A DNA stretch of 5,720 bases from Caryophanales bacterium (GCA_028726925.1 JAQYPI010000001.1:1-5720); one strand, 5' to 3'; counted from the stretch's first letter, positions 1 through 5,534 are shown. Notes: generated by a model not told the origin, from the letters alone. Made by a program: numbers and translations.

Positions 1-1
1 T

Positions 2-514
2 CTCCTGCTGCTCCTCGGGGGTATCGTCCTCCTCTTCTTCCGGGGGCTCACAAGCGAGGCGACCTACCCGACCTACCTCCCGATCCTGATTCTCGCCCTC
101 GGTCATCCGGTTTTCGTCATCCTCAGCCGTTATCTCCCCCTTACGTGCCCCCTCAAGGACAAGAAGGGGCTCTTCGAAATCGCGATCGCCGAGATCCTAC
201 TTTTTGGCATCCTCCTTATCCTCTCTTTAAGCGGAGCCTTGGGGGAAGGGGCGACGGGGCTTGCTAACGGGTTCGCGGCCCTTCTTGGGGTGCCCGGGGT
301 CTTGTTCCACGCCTTCCTGCTTTTCCAAGAAGCCATGAAAAAAGAGGGGACGCCCCCTCTAGAAAAGGCGATGGCGGGGTTGCTCGCCCTAGCGTTCGCC
401 GGGCTACTCGTCCTAGCGCTTGTCCTTGTTTTTGAGGGGAACCTCGCCTTTGGGTTCTTCTTCGGGCTCATTCCCCTTTTCCCCTTGGTTTTCCTTCTTT
501 TGTCCTTGGAGTAG
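2..514 (+). CDS. Polytopic membrane protein, 3' part only (function unknown)
   Basis: The reading frame is open from the left edge to TAG at 512-514, giving the last 170 residues of a longer protein; no start is visible. It is extremely hydrophobic, with about six likely membrane helices at visible residues 1-13, 26-46, 58-79, 87-108, 123-143 and 147-168. Short polar loops carry the few charges (for example CPLKDKKG at 49-56 and QEAMKKEG at 109-116). It ends almost directly after the last helix (LLLSLE). I recognise no family motif, so no transport or enzyme role is assigned. Its last 33 codons lie opposite the end of the convergent minus-strand gene. No intrinsic terminator follows. A TTG at 239 could be mistaken for a start, but the frame continues upstream with the same membrane-protein character. 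Confidence 0.72.
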   Translation, partial: LLLLLGGIVLLFFRGLTSEATYPTYLPILILALGHPVFVILSRYLPLTCPLKDKKGLFEIAIAEILLFGILLILSLSGALGEGATGLANGFAALLGVPGVLFHAFLLFQEAMKKEGTPPLEKAMAGLLALAFAGLLVLALVLVFEGNLAFGFFFGLIPLFPLVFLLLSLE

Positions 515-1099
515 GGCTTTCTTAGAAAGGGACGCGTTCACGACGTTGACGGCGGTCCACCAAATCAAAAGCAAGAACGGCAAGACGAGCAAGGCCCAAT
601 ACGTGATTTCCACGAAATCGAGCACTTGGTAATCCCCGAGGGCGGCGGCGACGTCCGCGTTTTGCGCGCGGTAATCGCCGTCGCGGGCCGTGACCTCGAA
701 CCCCATCGCGAGGAGGGCGGATAGCGAGAAGACGGCGTTGGCCCCAAGGCCGGGGAAAAGAAGCGCGTTCAAGGGCTTGACTTCACGCCACTTGGGAAAG
801 AAGGCGACGAAGATGCCGACGAAAGCAAGATATGCCCAGGAAAGGATCGCGAGGACGAAAAGTGTCCCCGAAAGCGGGGAAAGAAACATAAGGCCATAGC
901 CAGACATGTCGTGGGCGAGCAAGCCTTCGGGACTCAGGTAGATCTTCGGGGATTCCGGGAAGAGGGGCAAGGCGTAGGCGATCGCGAAGAAGACCGAGAA
1001 AAAGGAAAGGGAAATCGGGACCCAGTAGAAACCTTTCGCGTCGGGGGCAGTGTTATAGGCTTTGTCGACCATCGGGTCGGCGTTTTTCGTTTCGTTCAT
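413..1099 (-). CDS. Four-helix membrane protein with charged C-terminal tail (function unknown)
   Basis: This 228-residue protein was not matched to a named family. It has a polar N-terminus (1-24), then likely membrane helices at about 27-46, 77-101, 112-133 and 165-188. A roughly 30-residue loop separates helices 1 and 2, and another separates helices 3 and 4. It ends in a low-complexity K/E/G/P-rich tail (193-228). The layout suggests an integral inner-membrane protein with a probably cytoplasmic charged tail, which is inference. The ATG at 1097-1099 overlaps the TGA of the upstream Nudix gene as ATGA, so the two are almost certainly co-transcribed and translationally coupled. The tail from residue 196 onward is encoded antisense to the last helix of the convergent membrane gene. 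It could be a read-through extension rather than a conserved part. Confidence 0.8.
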   Translation of the reverse strand: MNETKNADPMVDKAYNTAPDAKGFYWVPISLSFFSVFFAIAYALPLFPESPKIYLSPEGLLAHDMSGYGLMFLSPLSGTLFVLAILSWAYLAFVGIFVAFFPKWREVKPLNALLFPGLGANAVFSLSALLAMGFEVTARDGDYRAQNADVAAALGDYQVLDFVEITYWALLVLPFLLLIWWTAVNVVNASLSKKALLQGQKKENQGEKGNEPEEEPKGEVPLKNKDKR

Positions 1100-1707
1100 C
1101 GAAATCTCTCCAGAAGATAAAGCAAGGTGAGGCGGGCCGGGAGGGGGATCACGTAGCGGTCCGTGTCCGAAAGCATCGCGGGGATGTCCTTCAGGGGCAC
1201 GAGGCGGCTTTCGATGTCCTCGAAATCCTCGAGGCGGGATTTGCCAAGGCAGACGATGCGGGCGAGGATCAAGGAATCGATCTCGTCGGATAGGCCGCTT
1301 GAAGTCGGGCTCGGGGGCACGAGGCGCTCGAGGTCGGTGATCTCGACCCCGCTTTCCTCTTTTGCTTCCCGAATGGCGGCGACGCGGTCGTCCTCGTCAT
1401 CAGGATCAAGGAGCCCCGCGGGGAAGGAGGTCATATACGCCCCAAGGGCGGGTCGGAACTGGGTGTTGATGAGGATGGAGACCTCCTTCGACTCGGGATC
1501 CACGTGATAAAGGGCCATGATGACCCCATCGGGCCGAGAGAAATCGGGTTTCTTGGCCTTGAGGGATTCAAGGGAGTTGCGGGAAGCCACGTAATATTCG
1601 TACGGGGCTTTACTCCCGTCCTCCTTCGTGACTTCGTAATGCAAGGTATAGAGGTTCAGGAAGCGGTGATGGGTGTCCTGATCCGCGTAGAGGTATGACC
1701 AGCGCAT
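1096..1707 (-). CDS. Nudix hydrolase, ADP-ribose pyrophosphatase type
   Basis: This 203-residue protein probably hydrolyses a nucleoside-diphosphate-X substrate such as ADP-ribose in the cytoplasm, using Mg2+; substrate assignment is inference from family resemblance. A Nudix box is visible at residues 98-121: G98, E105, R113-E114, E117-E118 and G120, preceded by the FPAGL turn typical of ADP-ribose pyrophosphatases. The spacing between G98 and E105 is one residue longer than the classical G-x5-E, an oddity in the loop. Downstream, PSPTSSGLSDE (132-142) resembles the PSPG-S-DE segment of ADPRases. The N-terminal part (about 15-90) looks like the beta-rich dimerisation half of that group. The ATG at 1705-1707 has no Shine-Dalgarno site upstream but has TATAAT seven bases away, suggesting a leaderless message. 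It overlaps the following membrane gene by ATGA. Confidence 0.88.
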   Translation of the reverse strand: MRWSYLYADQDTHHRFLNLYTLHYEVTKEDGSKAPYEYYVASRNSLESLKAKKPDFSRPDGVIMALYHVDPESKEVSILINTQFRPALGAYMTSFPAGLLDPDDEDDRVAAIREAKEESGVEITDLERLVPPSPTSSGLSDEIDSLILARIVCLGKSRLEDFEDIESRLVPLKDIPAMLSDTDRYVIPLPARLTLLYLLERFR

Positions 1708-1725
1708 GGGGGCATTATAACCCCC
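1708..1725. repeat. G5/C5 inverted repeat enclosing the Nudix -10 box
   Basis: Five G (1708-1712) and five C (1721-1725) flank an eight-base A+T-rich core that contains the -10 hexamer. It could be a protein-binding site that blocks the promoter, or a chance effect of the region's many G and C runs. If transcription starts at about 1707, the repeat is not in the RNA, so it would not act as an mRNA hairpin. Confidence 0.4.
1714..1719 (-). promoter_or_regulatory. Consensus -10 box of the Nudix operon, leaderless spacing
   Basis: On the minus strand this reads TATAAT, a perfect -10 hexamer. Six bases (1708-1713) separate it from the ATG at 1707, so transcription would begin at or next to the A of the start codon. 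No convincing -35 hexamer is found 16-18 bases upstream (TACCTT at best). There is no purine-rich ribosome site, which fits leaderless initiation. Confidence 0.6.
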
Positions 1726-1749
1726 AGAAGCTTAAGAAGGTAGTTCCCT

Positions 1750-1763
1750 CGTTCTAAAGAACG
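1750..1763. promoter_or_regulatory. Inverted repeat CGTTCT-AA-AGAACG, possible operator
   Basis: Perfect six-base arms (1750-1755 and 1758-1763) are separated by AA. It sits inside the 82 bp spacer between two divergent operons and overlaps the likely -35 region of the histidine-phosphatase promoter. That location is typical of a dimeric repressor or activator site, but no regulator is encoded in this window. The regulatory role is inference. Confidence 0.4.
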
Positions 1764-1780
1764 CCCCTTTGGTGTAGAAT
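1752..1780 (+). promoter_or_regulatory. Promoter of the histidine phosphatase-pepC operon
   Basis: TAGAAT at 1775-1780 is a five-of-six -10 box with TG just before it. A weak -35 candidate, TTCTAA at 1752-1757, lies 17 bases upstream. Transcription would start at about 1787-1788, only two or three bases before the ATG at 1790. No Shine-Dalgarno sequence exists between the box and the start codon, so this message is probably leaderless or nearly so. Confidence 0.5.
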
Positions 1781-1789
1781 GGCGGCGTT

Positions 1790-2365
1790 ATGTCCCTTTA
1801 TTACCTCCGGCACGGCTTGACCGATTGGAACGCGAAGAACGTGATGCAAGGCCGCATCGACATCCCCCTCAACGAGGAAGGGAAGGAAGAGGCGCGCAAG
1901 GCCAAGGCGGAGGTGGATGCCATCCCCCTCTCCCTTGTCGTCGTTAGCCCCTTGATGAGGACGCGTGAGACCGCGGCCATCCTCTTAGAAGGGCGGGACG
2001 TGGAGATCGTCTATGACGAGCGCATCCTCGAGCAGTATTTCGGGGATTTCGAGGGGCTGAGCCGCGATGAAGCGGTCTATGCGGAGCAAAAGAAAAAGCA
2101 CTTCTGCCGCTACCCGGGCGGGGAAGGGTATCTCGACTGCGCGTATCGTATCTATTCCCTCCTCCACGAGCTCGAGGACACCATGGGGGACAAAAACGTC
2201 CTCCTCATCGCCCACGGGGGCATATCCCGCATCGTGCATTCCTATTTCTTCGACATGGGGAACGAGGAATTCGAGAAGCACTTCATCCCCAACTGCGGCC
2301 TTGTCCGTTACGAATGGCCGCGCCGGAAATTCCCGGCATCCCAAACCCCAAGCAAAGGAGAATGA
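1790..2365 (+). CDS. Histidine phosphatase family protein (phosphoglycerate mutase-like)
   Basis: This 191-residue protein belongs to the histidine phosphatase (branch 1, PGM-like) superfamily and most likely removes phosphate from a small metabolite in the cytoplasm. The natural substrate cannot be told from sequence. The catalytic set is complete: LRHG at 6-9 with phospho-acceptor H8 and R7, SPLMRTRETA at 53-62 with R57, acid E81 in RILEQYFGDFEG, and H142 in AHGG. Its length is typical for the short phosphatase branch and shorter than true 2,3-bisphosphoglycerate-dependent mutases (about 230-250 residues), so a broad phosphatase or cobalamin/alpha-ribazole-like phosphatase is favoured over a glycolytic mutase. 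The ATG at 1790 lacks a ribosome site. The gene's 3' end contains the pepC ribosome site and its TGA lies just before the pepC start, so they form an operon. Confidence 0.88.
   Translation: MSLYYLRHGLTDWNAKNVMQGRIDIPLNEEGKEEARKAKAEVDAIPLSLVVVSPLMRTRETAAILLEGRDVEIVYDERILEQYFGDFEGLSRDEAVYAEQKKKHFCRYPGGEGYLDCAYRIYSLLHELEDTMGDKNVLLIAHGGISRIVHSYFFDMGNEEFEKHFIPNCGLVRYEWPRRKFPASQTPSKGE
2355..2360 (+). promoter_or_regulatory. Ribosome binding site that sets the pepC start
   Basis: AAGGAG lies seven bases before the ATG at 2368 but only one base before another in-frame ATG at 2362, which also overlaps the upstream TGA. The spacing favours 2368. The site is embedded in the last codons of the histidine phosphatase gene. 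Confidence 0.75.
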
Positions 2366-2367
2366 CC

Positions 2368-3693
2368 ATGGCCAAGACCATAACCAATGAGGACCTCGCC
2401 CTCTTCGAAGCCGAGGAAAGCAAGCCGGGCGTGAAGATCGCCCGTCGAGCGGTTGAAAGCGCGGGCCTTGTCGGCAGCGCGACCGACGCGGCGAAAAAGC
2501 GCGAGGTGCCTTTCGTCTTCAACCTCGTCGTCGAGGCGGGGGACGTTTGCAATCAGAAGCGCAGCGGCCGTTGCTGGATGTTCGCGGGACTCAACGTCCT
2601 GCGCGTCTTGCTCGCGGAGAAACTGAACGTCAAATCCGTCGAATTAAGCCAAGCTTACCTCCAGTTCTACGACAAACTCGAGAAAGCGAACTTCTTCCTC
2701 GAGAAGGGCCTTGAGCGCTTCGATAAGCCCCTAAACGACCCCGAGATGGTTTATCTCTTCGACAAGGGAATCGCCGACGGGGGCCATTTCGCGATGTTCA
2801 AGAACCTCGTCAAGAAATATGGCGTGATCCCTCATGAGGCGATGGTCGACGGGGCCGTCGCAAGCGACACGGGCGAGCTTAACAAGCTTCTTTCGACCCT
2901 TCTAGCTCAGGATCTTCTTGAGCTGCGGGAAGTGAAAGCCGCCGGGAAAGACGTCGAGAACCGGAAGAAAGAAATGCTCGCGGAGATCTACCGGGTCCTC
3001 GGGATCGCCCTTGGGTTCCCCCCGAAGGAATTCCGTTACGACTACGAGGACAAAGATGGCGTTGCTCATCGCATCGAGAGCACCCCAAAGGCGTTCTATG
3101 AAACCTACATCGGCCAGGACCTCGAGGAATACGTTTGCCTCGCCCACGTCCCGATGATCGACCTTGACCCGTACACGAAAGTCTATTCGCCCCTCGTGAG
3201 CAACGTCATCGAGGGCGAGGAAGCCTTCTTCTTCCCCGTGGAGGAGCAAGAGCTCCAGGACGCGGTGAAGGAAGAGCTCAAGAAAAAGCGGCCCGTCTGG
3301 TTCAGCGGGGACGTCGGCGCGGAATCCCTGCGGAAAGAAGGGTACCTCGTCCGCGGGATCCATCGCCTGGACGAGCTCACGGGGACGGAGATCCGCCTAA
3401 GCAAAGGCGAGAAACTCGACACCCGCGTTTCGGCCTGCACCCACGCGATGACCTTCACGGGGGCCTACGTCGAAGAAGACGGGACAATCTCCCGTTACAA
3501 AGTCGAGAATTCCTGGGGCGATGAAAACGGCAAGAAGGGCTATTACGTGATGGACAAGGCCTGGTTCGAGGAATACGTCCACCAAGTCTTCGTCCGCAAG
3601 GACAGTTTGCCTAAGGCACTTCTAGAGAAATACGAGGCCGCGCCGAAAAAGGCGGTTCCGCCGTTCAACACCCTCTGGGACATGGGCAACTGA
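2368..3693 (+). CDS. pepC: Aminopeptidase C (bleomycin hydrolase family, peptidase C1B)
   Basis: This 441-residue cytoplasmic cysteine aminopeptidase releases N-terminal amino acids from peptides. Family members form hexameric barrels with internal active sites. Papain-type residues are all visible: oxyanion Q63 and nucleophile C69 in NQKRSGRCWMFAGLN (62-76), H359 in CTHAMTFTG (357-365), and N381 in VENSWG (379-384). The length matches the usual 435-450 residues, and the C-terminus (NTLWDMGN) resembles the tail that reaches into the active site in this family. There is no signal peptide. The start at 2368 (MAKTITNEDL) is chosen over in-frame starts at 2314 and 2362 because of the AAGGAG spacing and because PepC proteins begin about here. 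It is the second gene of an operon with the histidine phosphatase and is followed by a strong terminator. A role in using peptides for amino acids is known for the family. Confidence 0.96.
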   Translation: MAKTITNEDLALFEAEESKPGVKIARRAVESAGLVGSATDAAKKREVPFVFNLVVEAGDVCNQKRSGRCWMFAGLNVLRVLLAEKLNVKSVELSQAYLQFYDKLEKANFFLEKGLERFDKPLNDPEMVYLFDKGIADGGHFAMFKNLVKKYGVIPHEAMVDGAVASDTGELNKLLSTLLAQDLLELREVKAAGKDVENRKKEMLAEIYRVLGIALGFPPKEFRYDYEDKDGVAHRIESTPKAFYETYIGQDLEEYVCLAHVPMIDLDPYTKVYSPLVSNVIEGEEAFFFPVEEQELQDAVKEELKKKRPVWFSGDVGAESLRKEGYLVRGIHRLDELTGTEIRLSKGEKLDTRVSACTHAMTFTGAYVEEDGTISRYKVENSWGDENGKKGYYVMDKAWFEEYVHQVFVRKDSLPKALLEKYEAAPKKAVPPFNTLWDMGN

Positions 3694-3722
3694 AAAAAAG
3701 GGTCTCAACACCGAATCCAATT

Positions 3723-3757
3723 AAGGCTATTCACGCGACTGTGACTAGCCTTTTTTT
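3723..3757 (+). terminator. Intrinsic terminator after pepC
   Basis: The stem AAGGCTA (3723-3729) pairs with TAGCCTT (3746-3752) and is extended inside, past a T/C mismatch, by TCAC (3731-3734) pairing with GTGA (3741-3744) around a six-base loop. A run of T follows to 3757. It lies 30 bases after the pepC stop. The rest of 3694-3820 is A+T-rich with no gene. Confidence 0.85.
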
Positions 3758-3820
3758 ATAAGCAAAACGCAGGTTTGTTCAAAAAAAGCGCAATCATCAA
3801 AATGCCAAATTATTAAAAAA

Positions 3821-3847
3821 TGCAGTAGTCAACGAAAAGTAGACACT
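3821..3847. repeat. Terminal inverted repeat of an IS3-family element (one end only)
   Basis: The stretch begins TGCAGTAGTC and ends AGTAGACACT. Read on the minus strand it is AGTGTCTACTTTT...CTGCA, which resembles IS150/IS3-group right ends (AGTGTCTAACTTTT...ACA/CA). It lies just past the transposase stop codon, where this family's right end normally sits, and starts with the TG dinucleotide expected of the group. The matching left end is absent from the window. Exact limits are approximate. Confidence 0.55.
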
Positions 3848-4306
3848 TCTTTAATCATTCGTAGCCATTGAGTTCAGTTTCGGATACGCCACGGTGGGCA
3901 AATGTCGACACTGATACGGCGGAAGTGGACGCGGGTCGCGTTTCAAGGAGGCTTCCCTGTATTGCTTCGGCGTCATGTATCCCAAGCAGCACATGGGGCG
4001 TTCTTCGTTGAAGAGCTTGACATAGCCCGCGACCGCGGCGGGGACGTCCTCGGCGTCGCCGATGCGGAAGTCGACGAGCATCTCCGCCTTCGCCCAGCCG
4101 TTGATCGCCTCCGTCGCCCCGTTGTCGGCGGGCGTGCCTACACGGGACATCGTCCTCGTGATATCATGGGGCAGAAGCATCTTATTGAATGCTTCGGACG
4201 AGTACGCCGAGCCTTGATCCGAGTGGAATATGGTTCTCAGTTCGGGGTACTTTTCTTTCATGGCGAGGAACCCGGCCATCCCGTCGTAATAGGTGGATGG
4301 GTCGCC
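3821..4306 (-). mobile_element. IS3-family insertion sequence remnant (right end plus 3' part of the transposase)
   Basis: The segment holds the right terminal repeat and about 150 codons of the IS3 OrfB integrase core. Visible motifs are IFHSDQGSAYSS (the second catalytic Asp of the DDE triad), TMSRVGTPADN, then ATEAINGWAKAE with the catalytic Glu, and FNEERP...LGYMTPKQYRE. OrfA, the N-terminal half of OrfB with the first catalytic Asp, and the left end are all missing, so this copy cannot transpose by itself. Its left boundary in transposase coordinates is near GDPSTYYDG, where the frame changes abruptly into a membrane protein. Base composition changes there too, with the IS part being more G+C-rich. 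Confidence 0.82.
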
Positions 4307-5152
4307 TTTCAGGATGGCAAGCGGGATGATGAGGAAGAAAAGGTTCGTCACCAATATGATTCCGTATGCCGAGAGTATCTTGCCGATCATCATGTCCTTC
4401 CAGACCTTGAAGCGGTTGCCCTCGTCAAGGGGAATGGTCGCTATCGATATGGGGCTGATGAGGTAAAGAAGGATGATGTCGAAAATTCTCTGGATGAAGG
4501 AGATGCTAGAGAGCACGAACATGACAAGCATCACGAACCCTCCGAGTATCCCAATCAGGTAGTTCATGGCCTGGATATTGAAGTAGCTCTTGACGAGACT
4601 CACGTCCTTGTAGTCGAGCTCCCCGGACACGACCTTGGACAGGACGACGCTCTTGTCCTCAGAACCGATGTAGCATCCGTTTCCGATGGTCGAGAGAAAC
4701 TGCCCTCCAATCAGAGGATGGGCCGTGTTCCCGTATGGATTCATCGCAACGTTGATGGAGGACATGACCGTGTTGGTGAGCAGTATCCCGGCAAGTACCG
4801 TGAAGGGTATCAGCAAAGTGATGAGCAATGACTTACCGCTTTTTCTAAGCGCGCCGGCCCAGCTCTGTTTCTCCTGGTAATTCGATTTCAGTATGGCGAT
4901 TCCCGTGAACAAAACCAGAAGTATCACGCCGATGATGGATATCGTCAGAAACGCCTTCTTCACCGAATCCGAGCCAAGGAGACTTGTCAGCATGTCGCCT
5001 TTGGCTCCGTTGATCTCCACCGGCTCGATTCCGCAGAGCATGTAGAAGATTTCCTTGATGAAGTCGATGAGCTCGCAGATGCACCCAAAGCACGTGTAGA
5101 GGAAGGTGAAGAACATGTCCTTCAGTCCTTCGATCAGATCGTTCAAGAGCAT
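3851..5152 (-). CDS. Chimeric ORF: truncated TrbL/VirB6-like conjugation membrane protein fused to an IS3 transposase fragment
   Basis: This is one uninterrupted frame of 433 codons. Residues 1 to about 282 look like the N-terminal part of a TrbL/VirB6-type membrane protein of conjugative elements (similar in style to ICE transmembrane proteins of Bacillota and mycoplasmas), which would form part of a type IV secretion channel. A short amphipathic N-terminus (about 9-40) precedes likely helices at 66-89, 107-128, 197-219, 224-242 and 259-281, and polar WKDMMIGK (251-258) joins the last two. From about 283 the sequence is an IS3 transposase core (D312, E348) to the end. The start at 5150-5152 is well supported by AGGAGG seven bases upstream. 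The product is most likely non-functional, a pseudogene of a transfer gene, because the conjugation part has lost its C-terminus and the transposase lacks its N-terminal half. No other transfer gene is in view. Confidence 0.78.
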   Translation of the reverse strand: MLLNDLIEGLKDMFFTFLYTCFGCICELIDFIKEIFYMLCGIEPVEINGAKGDMLTSLLGSDSVKKAFLTISIIGVILLVLFTGIAILKSNYQEKQSWAGALRKSGKSLLITLLIPFTVLAGILLTNTVMSSINVAMNPYGNTAHPLIGGQFLSTIGNGCYIGSEDKSVVLSKVVSGELDYKDVSLVKSYFNIQAMNYLIGILGGFVMLVMFVLSSISFIQRIFDIILLYLISPISIATIPLDEGNRFKVWKDMMIGKILSAYGIILVTNLFFLIIPLAILKGDPSTYYDGMAGFLAMKEKYPELRTIFHSDQGSAYSSEAFNKMLLPHDITRTMSRVGTPADNGATEAINGWAKAEMLVDFRIGDAEDVPAAVAGYVKLFNEERPMCCLGYMTPKQYREASLKRDPRPLPPYQCRHLPTVAYPKLNSMATND

Positions 5153-5159
5153 GGCTTTG

Positions 5160-5165
5160 CCTCCT
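5160..5165 (-). promoter_or_regulatory. Perfect Shine-Dalgarno for the conjugation/transposase chimera
   Basis: On the minus strand this reads AGGAGG, seven bases before the ATG at 5152, fixing that start. No clear promoter was found for this gene in the A+T-rich 5166-5264. It may originally have been transcribed from further upstream genes of the element. Confidence 0.75.
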
Positions 5166-5213
5166 TTCTACTTGAATCTTTTTTCTTTGTAATGTGTTTT
5201 TATTGTTATTGGA

Positions 5214-5242
5214 TTGATTCTGCATTGCAATGTCTATATAAT
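5214..5242 (+). promoter_or_regulatory. Promoter of the dinJ-yafQ operon
   Basis: TTGATT (5214-5219) and TATAAT (5237-5242) are separated by an ideal 17 bases, giving a near-consensus sigma-70/A-type promoter. The predicted start is near 5249, leaving a short leader with the ribosome site GAGGTGA (5254-5260) before the ATG at 5265. Confidence 0.75.
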
Positions 5243-5247
5243 AGGCA
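5223..5247. promoter_or_regulatory. Two palindromes in the dinJ promoter, candidate operators
   Basis: CATTGCAATG (5223-5232) is a perfect ten-base palindrome between the -35 and -10 boxes. TGTCTAT (5231-5237) and ATAGGCA (5241-5247) form a second inverted repeat, matching at six of seven positions, over the -10 box. DinJ-type ribbon-helix-helix antitoxins are known to repress their own promoters through palindromes, so these are likely autoregulatory sites, by inference. Confidence 0.55.
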
Positions 5248-5264
5248 TAGAAAGAGGTGATATT

Positions 5265-5534
5265 ATGGCAACAACAAATTTCAGCGTCAGACTGGACAGC
5301 GACTTGAAGAAGCGTTCCGAAGCGATATACGGAGAGCTCGGGATCAACCTGACCACGGCGATCAACGTCTTCCTGCGGAAATCATTAACTGCCGGCGGCT
5401 TCCCCTTCGACGTAAGAATCGATGAGCCCAACAAAGAGACGATGCTCGCTTTGCTCGAGGCGGACAAGTTATCCAAAGACCCCAACGTCAAGGGCCTGGA
5501 CGTCGAAAATGCCCTGAGAGAGCTTAAGAAATGA
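5265..5534 (+). CDS. dinJ: Antitoxin of the RelB/DinJ family
   Basis: This 89-residue antitoxin should bind and neutralise the RNase toxin encoded directly downstream and repress its own operon as a complex. The N-terminus MATTNFSVRLDSDLKKRSE is the beta strand and first helix of a ribbon-helix-helix DNA-binding fold, followed by GINLTTAINVFLRKS (about 26-40), the characteristic second helix of DinJ. The GGFPFDV turn (45-51) is also typical. The C-terminal part is a charged region likely to wrap the toxin. The start is the ATG at 5265, set by GAGGTGA just upstream; an in-frame ATG at 5214 lies within the -35 box and is rejected. The last codons overlap the toxin ATG as ATGA, so translation is coupled. 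Confidence 0.92.
   Translation: MATTNFSVRLDSDLKKRSEAIYGELGINLTTAINVFLRKSLTAGGFPFDVRIDEPNKETMLALLEADKLSKDPNVKGLDVENALRELKK

Noticed and set aside
239..514. TTG start giving a 91-residue membrane protein
   Set aside because: The same frame is open to the left edge with continuous helix-loop-helix pattern, so this is an internal leucine codon.
517..529. CTTTC-TTA-GAAAG hairpin just after the first membrane gene
   Set aside because: The five-base A+T-rich stem has no T run, so it is not a credible terminator, and it lies inside the convergent gene's coding sequence.
1985..2344. 119-codon minus-strand frame
   Set aside because: It is antisense to the histidine phosphatase gene with all catalytic residues present. 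It has no ribosome site or family motif.
2314..2367. Longer pepC start inside the histidine phosphatase gene
   Set aside because: It would overlap about 50 bases of the upstream gene with no ribosome site, whereas AAGGAG is ideally placed for 2368.
2902..3363. 153-codon minus-strand frame
   Set aside because: It lies wholly inside pepC, which has a complete catalytic set. It is a codon-bias shadow in G+C-rich DNA.
3902..4831. 309-codon open frame on the plus strand
   Set aside because: It is antisense to the transposase/conjugation frame, which has recognisable motifs and a perfect ribosome site. The translation is rich in R, H, D and G without domain sense, and it has no ribosome site.
4845..5225. 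126-codon minus-strand frame starting upstream of the conjugation gene
   Set aside because: It is a shifted frame of the conjugation gene with arginine/histidine-rich content, and the AGGAGG points to the other frame's ATG at 5152.
5214..5264. Upstream ATG extending dinJ by 17 residues
   Set aside because: It lies in the -35 box of a near-consensus promoter, and the ribosome site GAGGTGA serves 5265, where DinJ family proteins begin.
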